This document shows, one piece after another, positions 1 to 9,505 of a DNA stretch of 64,000 nucleotides; the stretch's first letter is position 1; every line of letters starts with the position of its first letter. Origin of the DNA: Leisingera sp. NJS204 (lineage in GTDB: Bacteria > Pseudomonadota > Alphaproteobacteria > Rhodobacterales > Rhodobacteraceae); NCBI RefSeq assembly GCF_004123675.1, contig NZ_CP035417.1, positions 3,897,501 through 3,961,500 on the forward strand, written 5' to 3'. The translations under genes were made by a program, and so were the position numbers. The notes under the pieces were generated by a model, which was not told the origin of the DNA, did not search any database, and saw nothing but the letters and a program-made list of their open reading frames with translations.

Positions 1-1371
1 CGTCATCGGCTGATCCAGCCCGCGCACCTCTTGATCCGGATGCCGGGCGTTGCCGTCCAGCAGATCCAGGCCGGCCTGCTCTGCCCTCACCTGCGCGGCC
101 AGCGTTTCGCTGATCACAATCCCGGCCTGCAGCTTGCGGGTCAGGTTCTCCAGCCGGGCGGCGATATTCACTGTCATGCCCAGCACGGCAAACTCCAGCC
201 GGTTGGAGCCGATATCGCCCAGCAACGCTTCGCCATAGTGAATTCCGATCCCGGCGCGGATTTCCGCCTTACCCTGACGGGCGCGCTCCCTGTTCCATGC
301 CATCAGCGACTCGCGCATGGAATGGGCACAGGCCAGTGCATTGGTGGCATCCTGCCGGCCGGCAACCGGCGTTCCAAATGTCGCCATCAGCCCGTCGCCC
401 AAGTATTTGTCCAGCGTGCCGTGATGGCGGAACACCTCCCCCTCCATCCGGCCGTGGAATTCCCGCAAGAGGTCAATCACCATTCGCGGGTCCATCCCTG
501 AAGACAACCGGGTAAAGCCAACGATGTCGATGAACAGCACCGCCACATTTTCGCTGCGCACCTGCTTCAGCGGCTCGTCGTTCTGCGACAGCTGGTCCAC
601 CACATTGGGCGAGAAATAGCGAGACAGATTGGCCCGCTCCCGCTCCAGGCTGGCGTTGCTCCTCAGCAGTGCGTTGAACCGGCGCACCGAAAAGCCCAGC
701 GTCACCGCCACCAGCACAAAGACCACGGCCTCCTGCACCCGCAGCTGGATCACAAAACTGTTTGGGTCAAAAAACCCGGCCAGCTCCGGGTCAAAATCAA
801 GCGCTGTGGTTACAGCCTCCGAAAGACCGGGAACCGGAACGGCAAACCACCACGCCAGCGCCAGCGCGCTGAGCCACATCGTCGCCGTCCATGTGCCGAT
901 CGCAATCACTGTGCGCCAGGAATAAGCCATAGTGCCTGCGGCCAAGATGACAAAGAAATATTGAAAGTTATCAAACCTGTATTGCATGGCTACCGGTATA
1001 TCCCGGGCGTCGAACGGGTTGGGCACGACCAGGCCGATGGTCATAATGAGAAGATCGAGAAAGATCAGAAACAGCTCCTGCCGTGACCTGCCCACTGTCC
1101 CCACCCGGCTGATGAACCAGCCGTTAAGGCACAAGAGCGCAAGAATGCCGTGGTAGTACAGCACGCTCCAGACTGGGTTCAGGAAGACGATGAAGACCGC
1201 GATTATGGGCAGTGCGATCCAGCGGGCCCGCACAGCCAGCTGCAGCCCGCGCCGCTTGTGCGCATCCAGCGCCGCCTCTGCAAATCTGTTTTCCGCAGTC
1301 GAAATGTTCTGACCACCGGTTCCGGGTTCCTGGACAGCTCCGGTTCCGGAGATAAATGCGGTATCGGTCAT
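1..1371 (-). CDS. Membrane-anchored class III adenylate/guanylate cyclase (3' end outside window)
   Basis: An open frame of 457 codons starts at ATG 1371 and runs off the left edge. Residues about 48-230 hold several hydrophobic segments, consistent with a membrane sensor module. The class III cyclase domain starts near residue 273. The first metal aspartate lies in VAVLFIDIVGFTRLS, the second in KYLGDGLMATFG (which also supplies the substrate lysine), and the transition-state Asn/Arg in VNIAARLE. Family role: making cyclic nucleotide from NTP at the inner face of the membrane. Odd point: the residue after VLG, usually Asp or Thr and reading the adenine base, is Met here, so substrate choice cannot be assumed. 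No operon partner is visible; the next gene is separated by a terminator. Confidence 0.88.
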   Translation of the reverse strand, partial: MTDTAFISGTGAVQEPGTGGQNISTAENRFAEAALDAHKRRGLQLAVRARWIALPIIAVFIVFLNPVWSVLYYHGILALLCLNGWFISRVGTVGRSRQELFLIFLDLLIMTIGLVVPNPFDARDIPVAMQYRFDNFQYFFVILAAGTMAYSWRTVIAIGTWTATMWLSALALAWWFAVPVPGLSEAVTTALDFDPELAGFFDPNSFVIQLRVQEAVVFVLVAVTLGFSVRRFNALLRSNASLERERANLSRYFSPNVVDQLSQNDEPLKQVRSENVAVLFIDIVGFTRLSSGMDPRMVIDLLREFHGRMEGEVFRHHGTLDKYLGDGLMATFGTPVAGRQDATNALACAHSMRESLMAWNRERARQGKAEIRAGIGIHYGEALLGDIGSNRLEFAVLGMTVNIAARLENLTRKLQAGIVISETLAAQVRAEQAGLDLLDGNARHPDQEVRGLDQPMT

Positions 1372-1464
1372 GGGCTTTCCCCTCTTCCCGCTGGCTGCCG
1401 CCGCGTCAGTATTGCAGATAGTTGCGCTGTTCTGATCAGGGAATAGCGCATCACAGCGCAGAAA

Positions 1465-1493
1465 CTAAAAAACCCCGCCTGATGCAGGCGGGG
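1465..1493 (-). terminator. Rho-independent terminator of ccrM
   Basis: A perfect 9 bp stem (1473-1481 with 1485-1493, 3-base loop) is preceded on the plus strand by an A-rich run at 1465-1472. Read on the minus strand this is a GC-rich hairpin followed by a U run, about 70 bp past the ccrM stop codon. Confidence 0.85.
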
Positions 1494-1563
1494 CAAGGTG
1501 TGCGCCTGTGCATTATGCACAGGCACCTGCAATAGGTTTTCACGCTCACAAAAGCCCCGGGCC

Positions 1564-2676
<1,113 letters not shown>

Positions 2677-2709
2677 TCATACCCGCGGCGCATTTTTGCG
2701 CTCATTAGG

Positions 2710-2738
2710 TTGTCCACAGGATGAGTCATCGCGGATTC
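2710..2738 (-). promoter_or_regulatory. ccrM upstream region with two GANTC sites and a DnaA-box-like nonamer
   Basis: GAGTC at 2723-2727 and GATTC at 2734-2738 are both CcrM targets and lie 11 bp apart, just upstream of ccrM. TTGTCCACA at 2710-2718 differs from the DnaA box TTATCCACA at one base. In Caulobacter, GANTC methylation state in the ccrM leader affects ccrM transcription. That the same holds here, and that DnaA binds, is inference. Confidence 0.5.
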
Positions 2739-2774
2739 GAGGTCAATTTGTTTATTAGAACAACACCCTACGGT

Positions 2775-3392
2775 TCACTCTTGATACAAGATGTTGTGTA
2801 CGGGTTTGAATGACCGCCGATGATGTGGGGTCACACCTAATTCAATTAGCGCCTCACGGTGCTGTTTCGAGGGGTAGCCTGCGTTTTTCTCCCAGCCATA
2901 TCCAGGAAACTGTTGCGCCAAATCCACCATGACCCTGTCACGCACCTGTTTGGCAATTATCGACGCCGCTGCGATGGAGACTGATTTGGCATCTCCCTTG
3001 ACCACAGCCTCCGACGTCAAAGCCAACCCTTTGGGTATCAGGTTTCCATCTATCAGCAGATAGTCCGGTGCCGGATCCAGGGCTGCTACCGCGCGCTCCA
3101 TCGCCAGATGCGAGGCACGTAAAATATTCAGGGAATCAACCTCTTCGACTGAGGCATGGGCAACGGATACCTGGCCAGCGGCCAGAATTTTTCCTTCCAG
3201 CGCTTCGCGTTTTTTCAAGCTCAATTTCTTGGAATCGTTGAGCCCCACGGGAATAGCAGAGATGTCCAGCACCACCGCTGCGGCAGTGACCGGCCCGGCC
3301 AGCGGGCCGCGGCCCACCTCGTCCACTCCGGCTATTCTCAGGTACCCTTTGGCAAGGGCCGCATCTTCCAGGCTGTAGTCAGGTTTTGTCAT
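2775..3392 (-). CDS. rnhB: Ribonuclease HII
   Basis: Type 2 RNase H, which cuts RNA in RNA-DNA hybrids and starts removal of ribonucleotides built into DNA. The 205-residue form beginning [10 protein letters not shown] was chosen because the conserved core [13 protein letters not shown], with its catalytic Asp-Glu pair, then starts about 20 residues in, as usual for the family. A longer frame to 3515 would cross the terminator at 3434-3458. Other signature segments are [13 protein letters not shown] and the [10 protein letters not shown] stretch. It precedes ccrM on the same strand. Confidence 0.93.
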   Translation of the reverse strand: MTKPDYSLEDAALAKGYLRIAGVDEVGRGPLAGPVTAAAVVLDISAIPVGLNDSKKLSLKKREALEGKILAAGQVSVAHASVEEVDSLNILRASHLAMERAVAALDPAPDYLLIDGNLIPKGLALTSEAVVKGDAKSVSIAAASIIAKQVRDRVMVDLAQQFPGYGWEKNAGYPSKQHREALIELGVTPHHRRSFKPVHNILYQE

Positions 3393-3433
3393 GCCAGTCA
3401 CAAAGCCAATTCGAGCCGGAATTTCAACCCGCA

Positions 3434-3458
3434 CAAAAAAGAGGGGGCCGAAGCCCCC
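3434..3458 (-). terminator. Rho-independent terminator after the 3490-4005 gene
   Basis: A GGGGGC-CGAA-GCCCCC hairpin (3443-3458) has an A-rich run at 3434-3440 on the plus strand, so it terminates leftward transcription. It separates the secreted-protein gene at 3490-4005 from rnhB. Confidence 0.85.
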
Positions 3459-3489
3459 CAAGTTGCTGCTGCCCGAAAGCGGAACATCG

Positions 3490-4005
3490 TTAACGGTTGA
3501 CCATCCGGAAGCCATGCTGCTTCAGACAGCGGGGTTTGTAACCGGTGCGGTTGCGTTTGCCGTTCCAGAAGGTCACCTTGCAAGCCCGCGGCAGTTTCTG
3601 TGTGTACCCGTAATTGCGGTCGAGACAGCCTTTGCCGGCCAGCGGATAGTTGCGGCTGTAGCGCGGAAAATAGCGGACACACTGTGCCGGCAAGTCATAG
3701 CGGTGCACCCGCGGCGGCAGCGGTTTCACATGCCCGCCATGGCGGTTGTGCGAGTTATGCCTGTGGCCGCCATGCCCATGGCCACGCGGCGGGTTGTAAG
3801 TCCGGGTTACTGCGTGATCGTCGTCTTTCCTGGCATCGTTAATGGCCGCGCCAAGAATTCCAAGCAGGGCCATGCCGGCAATGAATTTGGCGACATCCTC
3901 GTCTGCGCGGGCAGGCGCTGCCGAGAAACCGGTAATGGCAATAGAAGCTGCCACGATCATGGCAATGAATTTGCGGTGCGGCTTGGAACCATATGTCTGG
4001 GCCAT
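3490..4005 (-). CDS. Small secreted His/Cys-containing protein, unknown function
   Basis: The start [12 protein letters not shown] is preceded by AAAGAAAGG at a good spacing; longer frames lack this. The N-terminus has a basic stretch, a hydrophobic core ([18 protein letters not shown]) and a likely signal peptidase site after APARA, so export to the periplasm is predicted. The middle is rich in His, Gly and Arg (about residues 95-115), and the C-terminal half holds four cysteines ([33 protein letters not shown]) that could form two disulfides. I recognise it only as a roseobacter-type hypothetical protein. It has its own terminator. Confidence 0.7.
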   Translation of the reverse strand: MAQTYGSKPHRKFIAMIVAASIAITGFSAAPARADEDVAKFIAGMALLGILGAAINDARKDDDHAVTRTYNPPRGHGHGGHRHNSHNRHGGHVKPLPPRVHRYDLPAQCVRYFPRYSRNYPLAGKGCLDRNYGYTQKLPRACKVTFWNGKRNRTGYKPRCLKQHGFRMVNR

Positions 4006-4174
4006 TTCGGGACCTTTCTTTTGATTGTCGGATGCGCAGCCTGTGCGCTTGGATGCCTCCAACCTGGCCCCGCCCCATTCAGACAGGCAATATCGGCCGC
4101 TTGTTATCGGATATCAGCGGTCTCAACCCCCTGCGGTTATTGAATTTCAAGACCCGCCGCCGCAGGATGCCCAT

Positions 4175-4468
4175 ATGAAACAGAACCTCCTGATCCCCGC
4201 TCTTGCGGCTGCCTTTCTGGCGCTTTCGCTGCCAGCCCAGGCGGCAGATTGCTATGCCGATTACAAGGCCAAGCAAGACAACCCGCTGCGCCTGCACTAC
4301 GGCGTGATCCAGCTCTCCGGCGCCTGCAAGAAAAAGGCCGCCCGGCGCGAGGTCCAGGCCCGTATTGCGCCCGGCGGCTGGAAGCTTTTGAATGTCCTTT
4401 CCGTCTTCGGCCCCGAAGGCCTGCAGCAAAGGAAGGCCAATGCCGGATCCTACTATCTCCGTTTCTGA
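4175..4468 (+). CDS. Small secreted protein, unknown function
   Basis: A 97-residue protein with a clear signal peptide (MKQNLLIPALAAAFLALSLPAQAA) followed by a short basic mature region with two cysteines (ADCYADY and SGACKKK). The start is the ATG right before the signal sequence; the frame upstream is unlike a protein. Its end overlaps the next gene by 29 bp, which suggests coupled expression with the membrane winged-helix protein at 4440. Confidence 0.65.
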   Translation: MKQNLLIPALAAAFLALSLPAQAADCYADYKAKQDNPLRLHYGVIQLSGACKKKAARREVQARIAPGGWKLLNVLSVFGPEGLQQRKANAGSYYLRF

Positions 4469-5141
4469 GGCCCGCGCGGCTGGCAGCAGGGTAATCGCGC
4501 TCGGCATAGCTGCTATTGTTGCACTTTTGGTGATTGCCGGCACGGTTCTCTTGCTGACGCTGCCCGATGCCAATGCCTTTAACGCGCGGGTTGAGCAGCT
4601 GTTTATCGAAAACGATCTGACAGCCCAGGCCGAGATCAAGCTGCTGGAAATCCTTGCCCAGTCCGGCACTGCCTTTGCCGACACGCTGACCAGTTACCGG
4701 ATGGTGATTTTTGTCTTGCTGCTGTTTGCCACTGCGATGATGGTGGCAGCATTGGCGGTGCTTGGCATGCTGGTGATGCTCAATCGCCGCATGGCGCAGA
4801 TCGAACGCTCCGGCATCCAGGTGAACGAACTGCTGATCAGCCGCGATGAAAACACTGTCTATCTGAACAACATGGGGTTCAAACTGACGCCCGCCGCGAT
4901 GGAAACTCTGGCGGTTCTGGCGGAGGCCAGGCTCGACGATGACGTGCTGTCAGGCGCCGAGATCGAAGCCGTGATTTCCGGCCGCATCTCCGCCGACTGC
5001 GAGGAAGCCGCCGGCGCCACCCGGATAAAACGGCTGCGGGATACGCTGGGCAACCAGATGGTGAGCGAACTTCTTGTCAAAAACATCGCCAAGCGCGGTT
5101 ATGTGCTGGCCATCAGCAGAGACGTGATCCGTATGGTCTGA
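4440..5141 (+). CDS. Membrane-anchored winged-helix (OmpR/PhoB-like) protein
   Basis: A 233-residue protein from MPDPTISVSEAR. It has a transmembrane segment near residues 17-42, a periplasmic-sized loop with two short helices, a second transmembrane segment near residues 93-120, then a soluble domain. The soluble domain (from VNELLISRDENTVYLNN to KRGYVLAISRD) follows the transcriptional-regulator C-terminal winged-helix pattern, including the terminal hairpin 'VKNIAKRGYVLAI'. Membrane-tethered transcription control, as in ToxR or CadC but with the membrane part first, is inference. No receiver domain or kinase is nearby. A cyclase-fusion gene follows 142 bp downstream. Confidence 0.65.
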   Translation: MPDPTISVSEARAAGSRVIALGIAAIVALLVIAGTVLLLTLPDANAFNARVEQLFIENDLTAQAEIKLLEILAQSGTAFADTLTSYRMVIFVLLLFATAMMVAALAVLGMLVMLNRRMAQIERSGIQVNELLISRDENTVYLNNMGFKLTPAAMETLAVLAEARLDDDVLSGAEIEAVISGRISADCEEAAGATRIKRLRDTLGNQMVSELLVKNIAKRGYVLAISRDVIRMV

Positions 5142-5283
5142 ACCGTCTGGCTCCGCTTTGCTCAACATCATGTGTTCAACTCTGGAATTTCCGCCCCCAG
5201 ACCCCACATAGTCCAGAACCGGCCCACGCCGGCCGGTCCTGGTTTTCAGCACATTTTCGGCGCAACGGACAAGGACCTCAGGG

Positions 5284-6843
5284 ATGGATGCACAGGTACA
5301 CGCACCGCATCGGGGCTACGGCATTGTTATCGAGCCGCTTCAAGGCTTGGTCACGGCCCGGCGCAATGGCACCGTTCTGGCGCAAAGCTCCCGCGCCAAG
5401 GTGATGTATGAAACCCGGCTTCCCCCAGCGATCTATTTTCCCTCGGAAGACGTGACAGCACAGCTATCGTCCAACACCCCCTTGCAAACCTTCTGCCCGT
5501 TCAAAGGCACGGCCAGCTACCGCGACGTACTGTTGACTGGCGGCGGCTTAAAGAACGCTGTCTGGTCTTACGACGAGGCAATGCCGGAGGCAGCGGCCAT
5601 ATCTGGCCATATCGGTTTTATGCCTGGCGCGGAGGCCGAATTCGACCTGGGCAGCAACAGCGTGGAAATGCCGGACTACGGCAATATCTCCGGCCCGGTG
5701 ATCGACTGGCTGCTGCGGGACGCCGCCCTGGTTCCGACCCCCGAGGAGCTGACGGCCGCTCTGGCAGAAAAACTCGTGGAGCAAGGCATCTACTTGTCCC
5801 GCATGTCCGTCATGGCATGGTCCCTGCATCCGCTGATCGCAGGCAAGAATTTCATCTGGCAGAAGACGTCCGGCGAGGTTACCACTTATGCCCCGTCTTA
5901 CGAAATCCACGACCACCCGGCCTATCAGAACAGCCCGCTGCGCCACGTCTCCAACGGCCTGGGCGGTGTGCGCCACCGGCTCGGCTGTTGCCGGTCCGCA
6001 GATGCGTTTCCGATCCTTGAAGATCTGCGCAAGGAGGGGGCCACCGACTATGTCGCCATGCCGTTGCGCTTTTCCGACGGGCGCATCAATGTGCTGACCC
6101 TCACCAGCGACCACCCGAACGGCTTTTCCACCGCTAACCTGGGGCTGATATTCGAATGCTCCGATGTGATTGCCCGCTACTATGAAATCTTCATGCAGCG
6201 CGAGAACGCACAGTCGCTGCTGGAAACCTATGTTGGCAAGCGCACCGGCGCCCGGGTACTGGGCGGCGAGATCCGCCGCGGCGACGGAGATGAAATCGAC
6301 GCCGCCATCATGTTTTGTGATCTGCGCGGCTCCACCCGGCTGGAAGAACAACTGGGCCGCCAGGACTATATCGCGCTTCTGAACCAGTTCTTCGAGACTG
6401 CCTCGACCATCGTGCATGAGCACGGCGGCGAGGTGCTGAAATTCATCGGCGACGCTGTGCTGGCGGTGTTCCCGGCCGGCAGCGATCCTGAAAGGGCCCG
6501 CAGGCAGGCCCTGAACAGCGCCCGCACCATTGTGGCCCGGTTGGAGGAAATCGCCCAGGAAGAAGACGGCCACCGCTGCGAAGCCGCCATCGGCATCGCC
6601 TACGGGCGCGTGACCTACGGCAACGTAGGCTCGCGTGAGAGGCTGGACTTCACGGTGATCGGCCAGGCCGCCAATATCGCCGCCCGGCTGGGCGACTACG
6701 GCAAGACGGTCAACCATCCGGTCATTGTCAGCCAGGACATCCTGAGCGATCCATCACAAGGCGTTTCGCTGGGTGCGGTCACCCTTCATAACGTGTCCCA
6801 GCCGGTCACCTGTTTTGCTGTCCCGGCCAAGACTGAACCGTAA
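5284..6843 (+). CDS. DUF427 domain fused to a class III nucleotide cyclase
   Basis: A 519-residue protein in three parts. Residues about 15-110 match DUF427 (NGTVLAQSSRAKVMYE, YFPSEDV, CPFKGTASYRDV, NAVWSYDEAMPEAAAISGHIGF). Residues about 150-320 form a sensor-like region often found ahead of alphaproteobacterial cyclases. Residues about 335-515 form the cyclase domain: metal aspartates in AAIMFCDLRGS and FIGDAVLAVF, Lys in EVLKFIGD, Asn/Arg in ANIAARLG. The base-selecting position (VIGQAAN) is Gln rather than Asp/Thr, so the product nucleotide is uncertain. No transmembrane segment is visible, so it should be cytosolic. Confidence 0.82.
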   Translation: MDAQVHAPHRGYGIVIEPLQGLVTARRNGTVLAQSSRAKVMYETRLPPAIYFPSEDVTAQLSSNTPLQTFCPFKGTASYRDVLLTGGGLKNAVWSYDEAMPEAAAISGHIGFMPGAEAEFDLGSNSVEMPDYGNISGPVIDWLLRDAALVPTPEELTAALAEKLVEQGIYLSRMSVMAWSLHPLIAGKNFIWQKTSGEVTTYAPSYEIHDHPAYQNSPLRHVSNGLGGVRHRLGCCRSADAFPILEDLRKEGATDYVAMPLRFSDGRINVLTLTSDHPNGFSTANLGLIFECSDVIARYYEIFMQRENAQSLLETYVGKRTGARVLGGEIRRGDGDEIDAAIMFCDLRGSTRLEEQLGRQDYIALLNQFFETASTIVHEHGGEVLKFIGDAVLAVFPAGSDPERARRQALNSARTIVARLEEIAQEEDGHRCEAAIGIAYGRVTYGNVGSRERLDFTVIGQAANIAARLGDYGKTVNHPVIVSQDILSDPSQGVSLGAVTLHNVSQPVTCFAVPAKTEP

Positions 6844-6859
6844 GCGCCTCGGCGCTCCC

Positions 6860-7030
6860 CTACGCGGCGCGGCTTGACGCGGGCGAGGAATTCCAAGGCA
6901 TGAGGCCGTCGATGCGGCTTTTAGGGTGGCCGTCGAGCAACGCGCGCAGCGTACCGGAAAAGCAGCTGACCGGATCGACGTCGCACATTTTGCAGCTCGC
7001 GATCAAGCTGGCGAGCAAATGAACGGCCAC
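6860..7030 (-). pseudogene. IS66 transposase C-terminal remnant
   Basis: The minus strand reads AVHLLASLIASCKMCDVDPVS and then a stretch ending in HPKSRIDGLMPW. This matches the extreme C-terminus of IS66 transposases (ETCKLNGVDP...LMPW type). Everything upstream of about 7030 is unrelated, so only about 55 residues survive, directly after the cyclase stop codon. Confidence 0.7.
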
Positions 7031-7180
7031 TGAACTTTCATCCAGAGGAAGGGTCGAGTGGCTGAGCGCTTCATCATCGCGCTTCCCCTGGAAGCCTCTC
7101 CTGGACAACGAGAGGCACTGGCAGCTGCGTTCCCTATCGCCGGAGCCAATCTCCCCCTAATAATATGAAAATAAACAATA

Positions 7181-7205
7181 AAAAGCCCCACCCCGGGGCG
7201 TTTTT
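7181..7205 (+). terminator. Bidirectional intrinsic terminator
   Basis: GCCCC (7185-7189), a 5-base loop and GGGGC (7195-7199) are flanked by AAAA before and TTTTT after, so it can stop transcription both ways. It may have served the cyclase gene before the IS66 fragment arrived. Confidence 0.6.
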
Positions 7206-7839
7206 GTCGTTCTGGTCACATCCTCTGTCACATCCGATTACACAGACCGCCTGCGGGAGCCGGAGCATTGAGAAGATCAACACCATGTCTGCATTTGGAA
7301 CGCAGACCATCGTCGTTTTACTGGCGGTGGCGCGTCCCGGAATTCTTTTAAAAAACGCCTCAAACCGGTTTCTGGTTTTTTCCTTGAAGACACATGTCGT
7401 CCGCGAGGTCGAGGTGCTGGCCCACCGATTGACGTGGCGCAGCACCCTTGCCTTCGACTATGCGAGGGGCGTTGCAAACATGGAAACAGGTTTGATGGAA
7501 CGGGTGCTGTCCGAACTGGTGCGATTTGAAATCGCAGCAGTTCGGATCATGCGCGCGCCGTTGCACCTGAACGCACCCGCGTGGAAGCACAACTGGCAAT
7601 TCAGCGGGAACAAGCCTTGAAGGAAACTCTGCGCGAAGCGCTCTTTCTCGGTAACCGCGAAGCCGCACGCGAGCCTGTTCGTTCTGCGGCAGGGCGTCTT
7701 TGTGTGCAAATCGCGGAAAACACCAGTGATTGGATGATTCTGGCTTACGAGGCAACCCGCGTTCTACTGGATCTCAGCATGGAACGCGCGCGGCGCGATC
7801 AGGGAGTCTATTCTGAACCCAGCCGCTTCTTTCAAGCCG
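7206..7839. other. Stretch without a recognisable gene
   Basis: Open frames exist (for example 7581-7860, plus strand, beginning MEAQLAIQREQAL and reading into the IS110 end), but none has a family signature or a convincing ribosome binding site. The last one could be the 5' part of a host gene cut by the IS110 insertion. I would not call a product. Confidence 0.4.
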
Positions 7840-8418
7840 CTATAGCAACTGAGGCTTCAACCGCACCCGCCGGGTACGGATCACCTCGTTGGCGATGTCC
7901 GGCAGATCGAGAACTTCACCAAGGGTGATGCCGTCAGCGAACCCGATCACCCGTGCCAACCCTCTGGGGATGTAGATGCCAAACTCGGCGACCAGACCAC
8001 GCAAGCCATTGATCAGCTGCGTTCTTTGACGAACAAGAAGGTCACGCGCCCGATGCAGTGACAGCAGGGACTGCTGCTCCACTGTCTTGATCGCCACGAA
8101 CCGCATCGTTGGTCGGGTCACTGCTTCGCAAATTGCTTCGGCATCAATAGCGTCTGATTTGCCGCGTTTGACGTACGGTTTCACATACATCGGCGGGATT
8201 AAACGAACATCGTGGCCCAGGGCGGTCAGTTCGCGCGCCCAGTGATGGGCGCTACTGCATAACTCCATGCCGATCAGACAAGGTTCCAGTTTCTTGAAGA
8301 ATGGCAACACCTGCGCACGCCGCAGCGGACGGTTGAACACAACGGCATCATCTTCGGCAATTCCGTGAGCCTGAAAAGCGTTCTTGGCCAAATCCAAGCC
8401 GATGGTGGTAACTTGCAT
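7840..8418 (-). pseudogene. IS110-family transposase, C-terminally truncated
   Basis: From ATG 8418 the frame reads MQVTTIGLDLAKNAFQAHGI, the start typical of IS110 DEDD recombinases, through KRGKSDAIDAEAICEAV and DLLVRQRTQLINGLRG. It stops after about 192 residues, at RRVRLKPQLL. The C-terminal Transposase_20 domain with the active-site serine is missing, so the enzyme cannot be active. A related copy lies at 48755-49657. The structured non-coding region upstream is kept. Confidence 0.85.
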
Positions 8419-8530
8419 GGGGTGGCTCCTCTCAAAGCAGACTGAGACACCTGCACTATGGCGCATTGCGATGCCGGTTGGAGCAAGAGCCATCCACCCC
8501 ATCAGCTTCCCGCCCTTCGCGTTGAAGACC
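8419..8530 (-). other. IS110 5' non-coding region, possible bridge-RNA remnant
   Basis: Directly upstream of the transposase start are inverted arms GGGGTGGCTC (8419-8428) and GAGCCATCCACCCC (8487-8500). The segment between them shares GATGCCGG and GGCNCATT words with the second copy (49659-49732). IS110 elements are known to encode a bridge RNA in the non-coding end before the recombinase. The right boundary is a guess. Confidence 0.35.
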
Positions 8531-8577
8531 CGGAGCAGTGCTGCGATCTGGACGAAGGTCCGCAAAAAAAGGCTGTT

Positions 8578-8648
8578 CCGAGCATTTTGATGTTGACAAC
8601 CGGTGTGCATGACAACCGGCTTCTGTGCATTCTTATGCCTCCTTGGCA
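8578..8648 (+). repeat. 71 bp dispersed repeat, copy 1
   Basis: Begins CCGAGCATTTTGATG and ends CCTTGGCA. It matches 9712-9782 at about nine positions in ten, in the same orientation and at the same length. It overlaps the left arm of the long hairpin at 8626-8678. Confidence 0.8.
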
Positions 8649-8678
8649 GCAACAGTGCCAATGAAGCATAAGAATGCA
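8626..8678. repeat. Long inverted repeat (23 bp arms)
   Basis: TGCATTCTTATGCCTCCTTG... (8626-8648) pairs with 8656-8678 with two mismatches around a 7-base loop. The structure looks like an IS terminus or a miniature inverted-repeat element; only one arm recurs near 9760. Confidence 0.6.
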
Positions 8679-8810
8679 CGCATCTTCGATTCGGCGATCC
8701 AACTCCCGAAGTTTACCAATTAAAATCATTAACTTGTGAATTGGCAAATGGTGGCGCACCCCAAAAACATGCACGCCAAAACCAAAAGCATGTACTGGTC
8801 TGGCAAAGAA

Positions 8811-8833
8811 AGAGCCCGCTTAAAGCGGGCTCT
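8811..8833. terminator. Perfect hairpin, possible terminator
   Basis: AGAGCCCGCT (8811-8820), a 3-base loop and AGCGGGCTCT (8824-8833) form a 10 bp perfect stem. An A-rich stretch precedes it, so leftward termination is the better reading. No intact gene feeds into it now. Confidence 0.5.
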
Positions 8834-9136
8834 TCGCGGCAACTACAGGCGCTCTGATCGCTATTGTTCTTTGTGAAGCAGCGACGCCATCACCTCGGGA
8901 TTGAAGGCCTCTTCGAAGTCGACAACAGTGAAAGGTGAGTATGCAGGCGGGAGACGGTACGTCTTTGCAAATGCATTCATAAAATGGTCGAGCGAAGGCA
9001 TCTTTGCCCAGATGATGGCCGGTCTGGCTGCTGATCACGGTGAGGAAAAGACCGTGCTGATCGACGCAACTTACCTGAAGGCACATCGTACGGCCTCCAG
9101 TCTTGGGGTTAAAAAGGGGGGCGCGGGCGCCTGATC

Positions 9137-9176
9137 CCTTGTCCGGCAGGGCATTGCGCAGCAATGTCCCGAGAGG
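9137..9176 (+). repeat. 40 bp palindromic mini-element, copy A
   Basis: Inserted between the codons for ...GRL-I and G-R-T-K-G-G of the IS5 transposase. Its core CATTGC-GCA-GCAATG is a perfect hairpin. It is the reverse complement of copy B at 9465-9505 with about five mismatches. Confidence 0.75.
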
Positions 9177-9464
9177 GGGCGCACTAAGGGCGGCATGAAC
9201 ACTAAGCTGCACGCAATCTGTGACAGCCAGGGGCGTCCACTGAACCTGTTCGTGACCGCCGGACAGGTCAGTGATTACACCGGTGCTAAGGCGCTGCTGA
9301 GTGGCCTGCCTGACGTCCAATGGCTTCTCGGAGATCGCGGGTATGATGCCGATTGGTTTAGAGAAGCGTTGAAAGACAAAGGGATACGGGCCTGCATCCC
9401 CGGTCGAAAGCAGCGCAAGAAAGCCATCAGATACGACAAACGCCGATGTAAGCGGCGCAACCGC

Positions 9465-9505
9465 CCCTCTCGTGACATTGCTGCGCAATGCACTGCCGGG
9501 CAGTG
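9465..9505 (-). repeat. 41 bp palindromic mini-element, copy B
   Basis: Splits the conserved RNR|IEIMFGRLKDW motif of the same transposase. Its reverse complement matches copy A at about 36 of 41 positions, so the two copies sit in opposite orientation 288 bp apart. Confidence 0.75.

Noticed and set aside
3391-4143. 250-codon plus-strand frame
   Set aside because: It crosses the start region of rnhB, a terminator and the whole minus-strand secreted-protein gene, and its protein has no recognisable features.
4079-4684. Minus-strand frame across the small secreted-protein gene
   Set aside because: No signal or motif, and the plus-strand frame has a textbook signal peptide.
5548-6717. 389-codon minus-strand frame antisense to the DUF427-cyclase gene
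   Set aside because: No domain; the plus strand carries clear DUF427 and cyclase motifs along the whole length.
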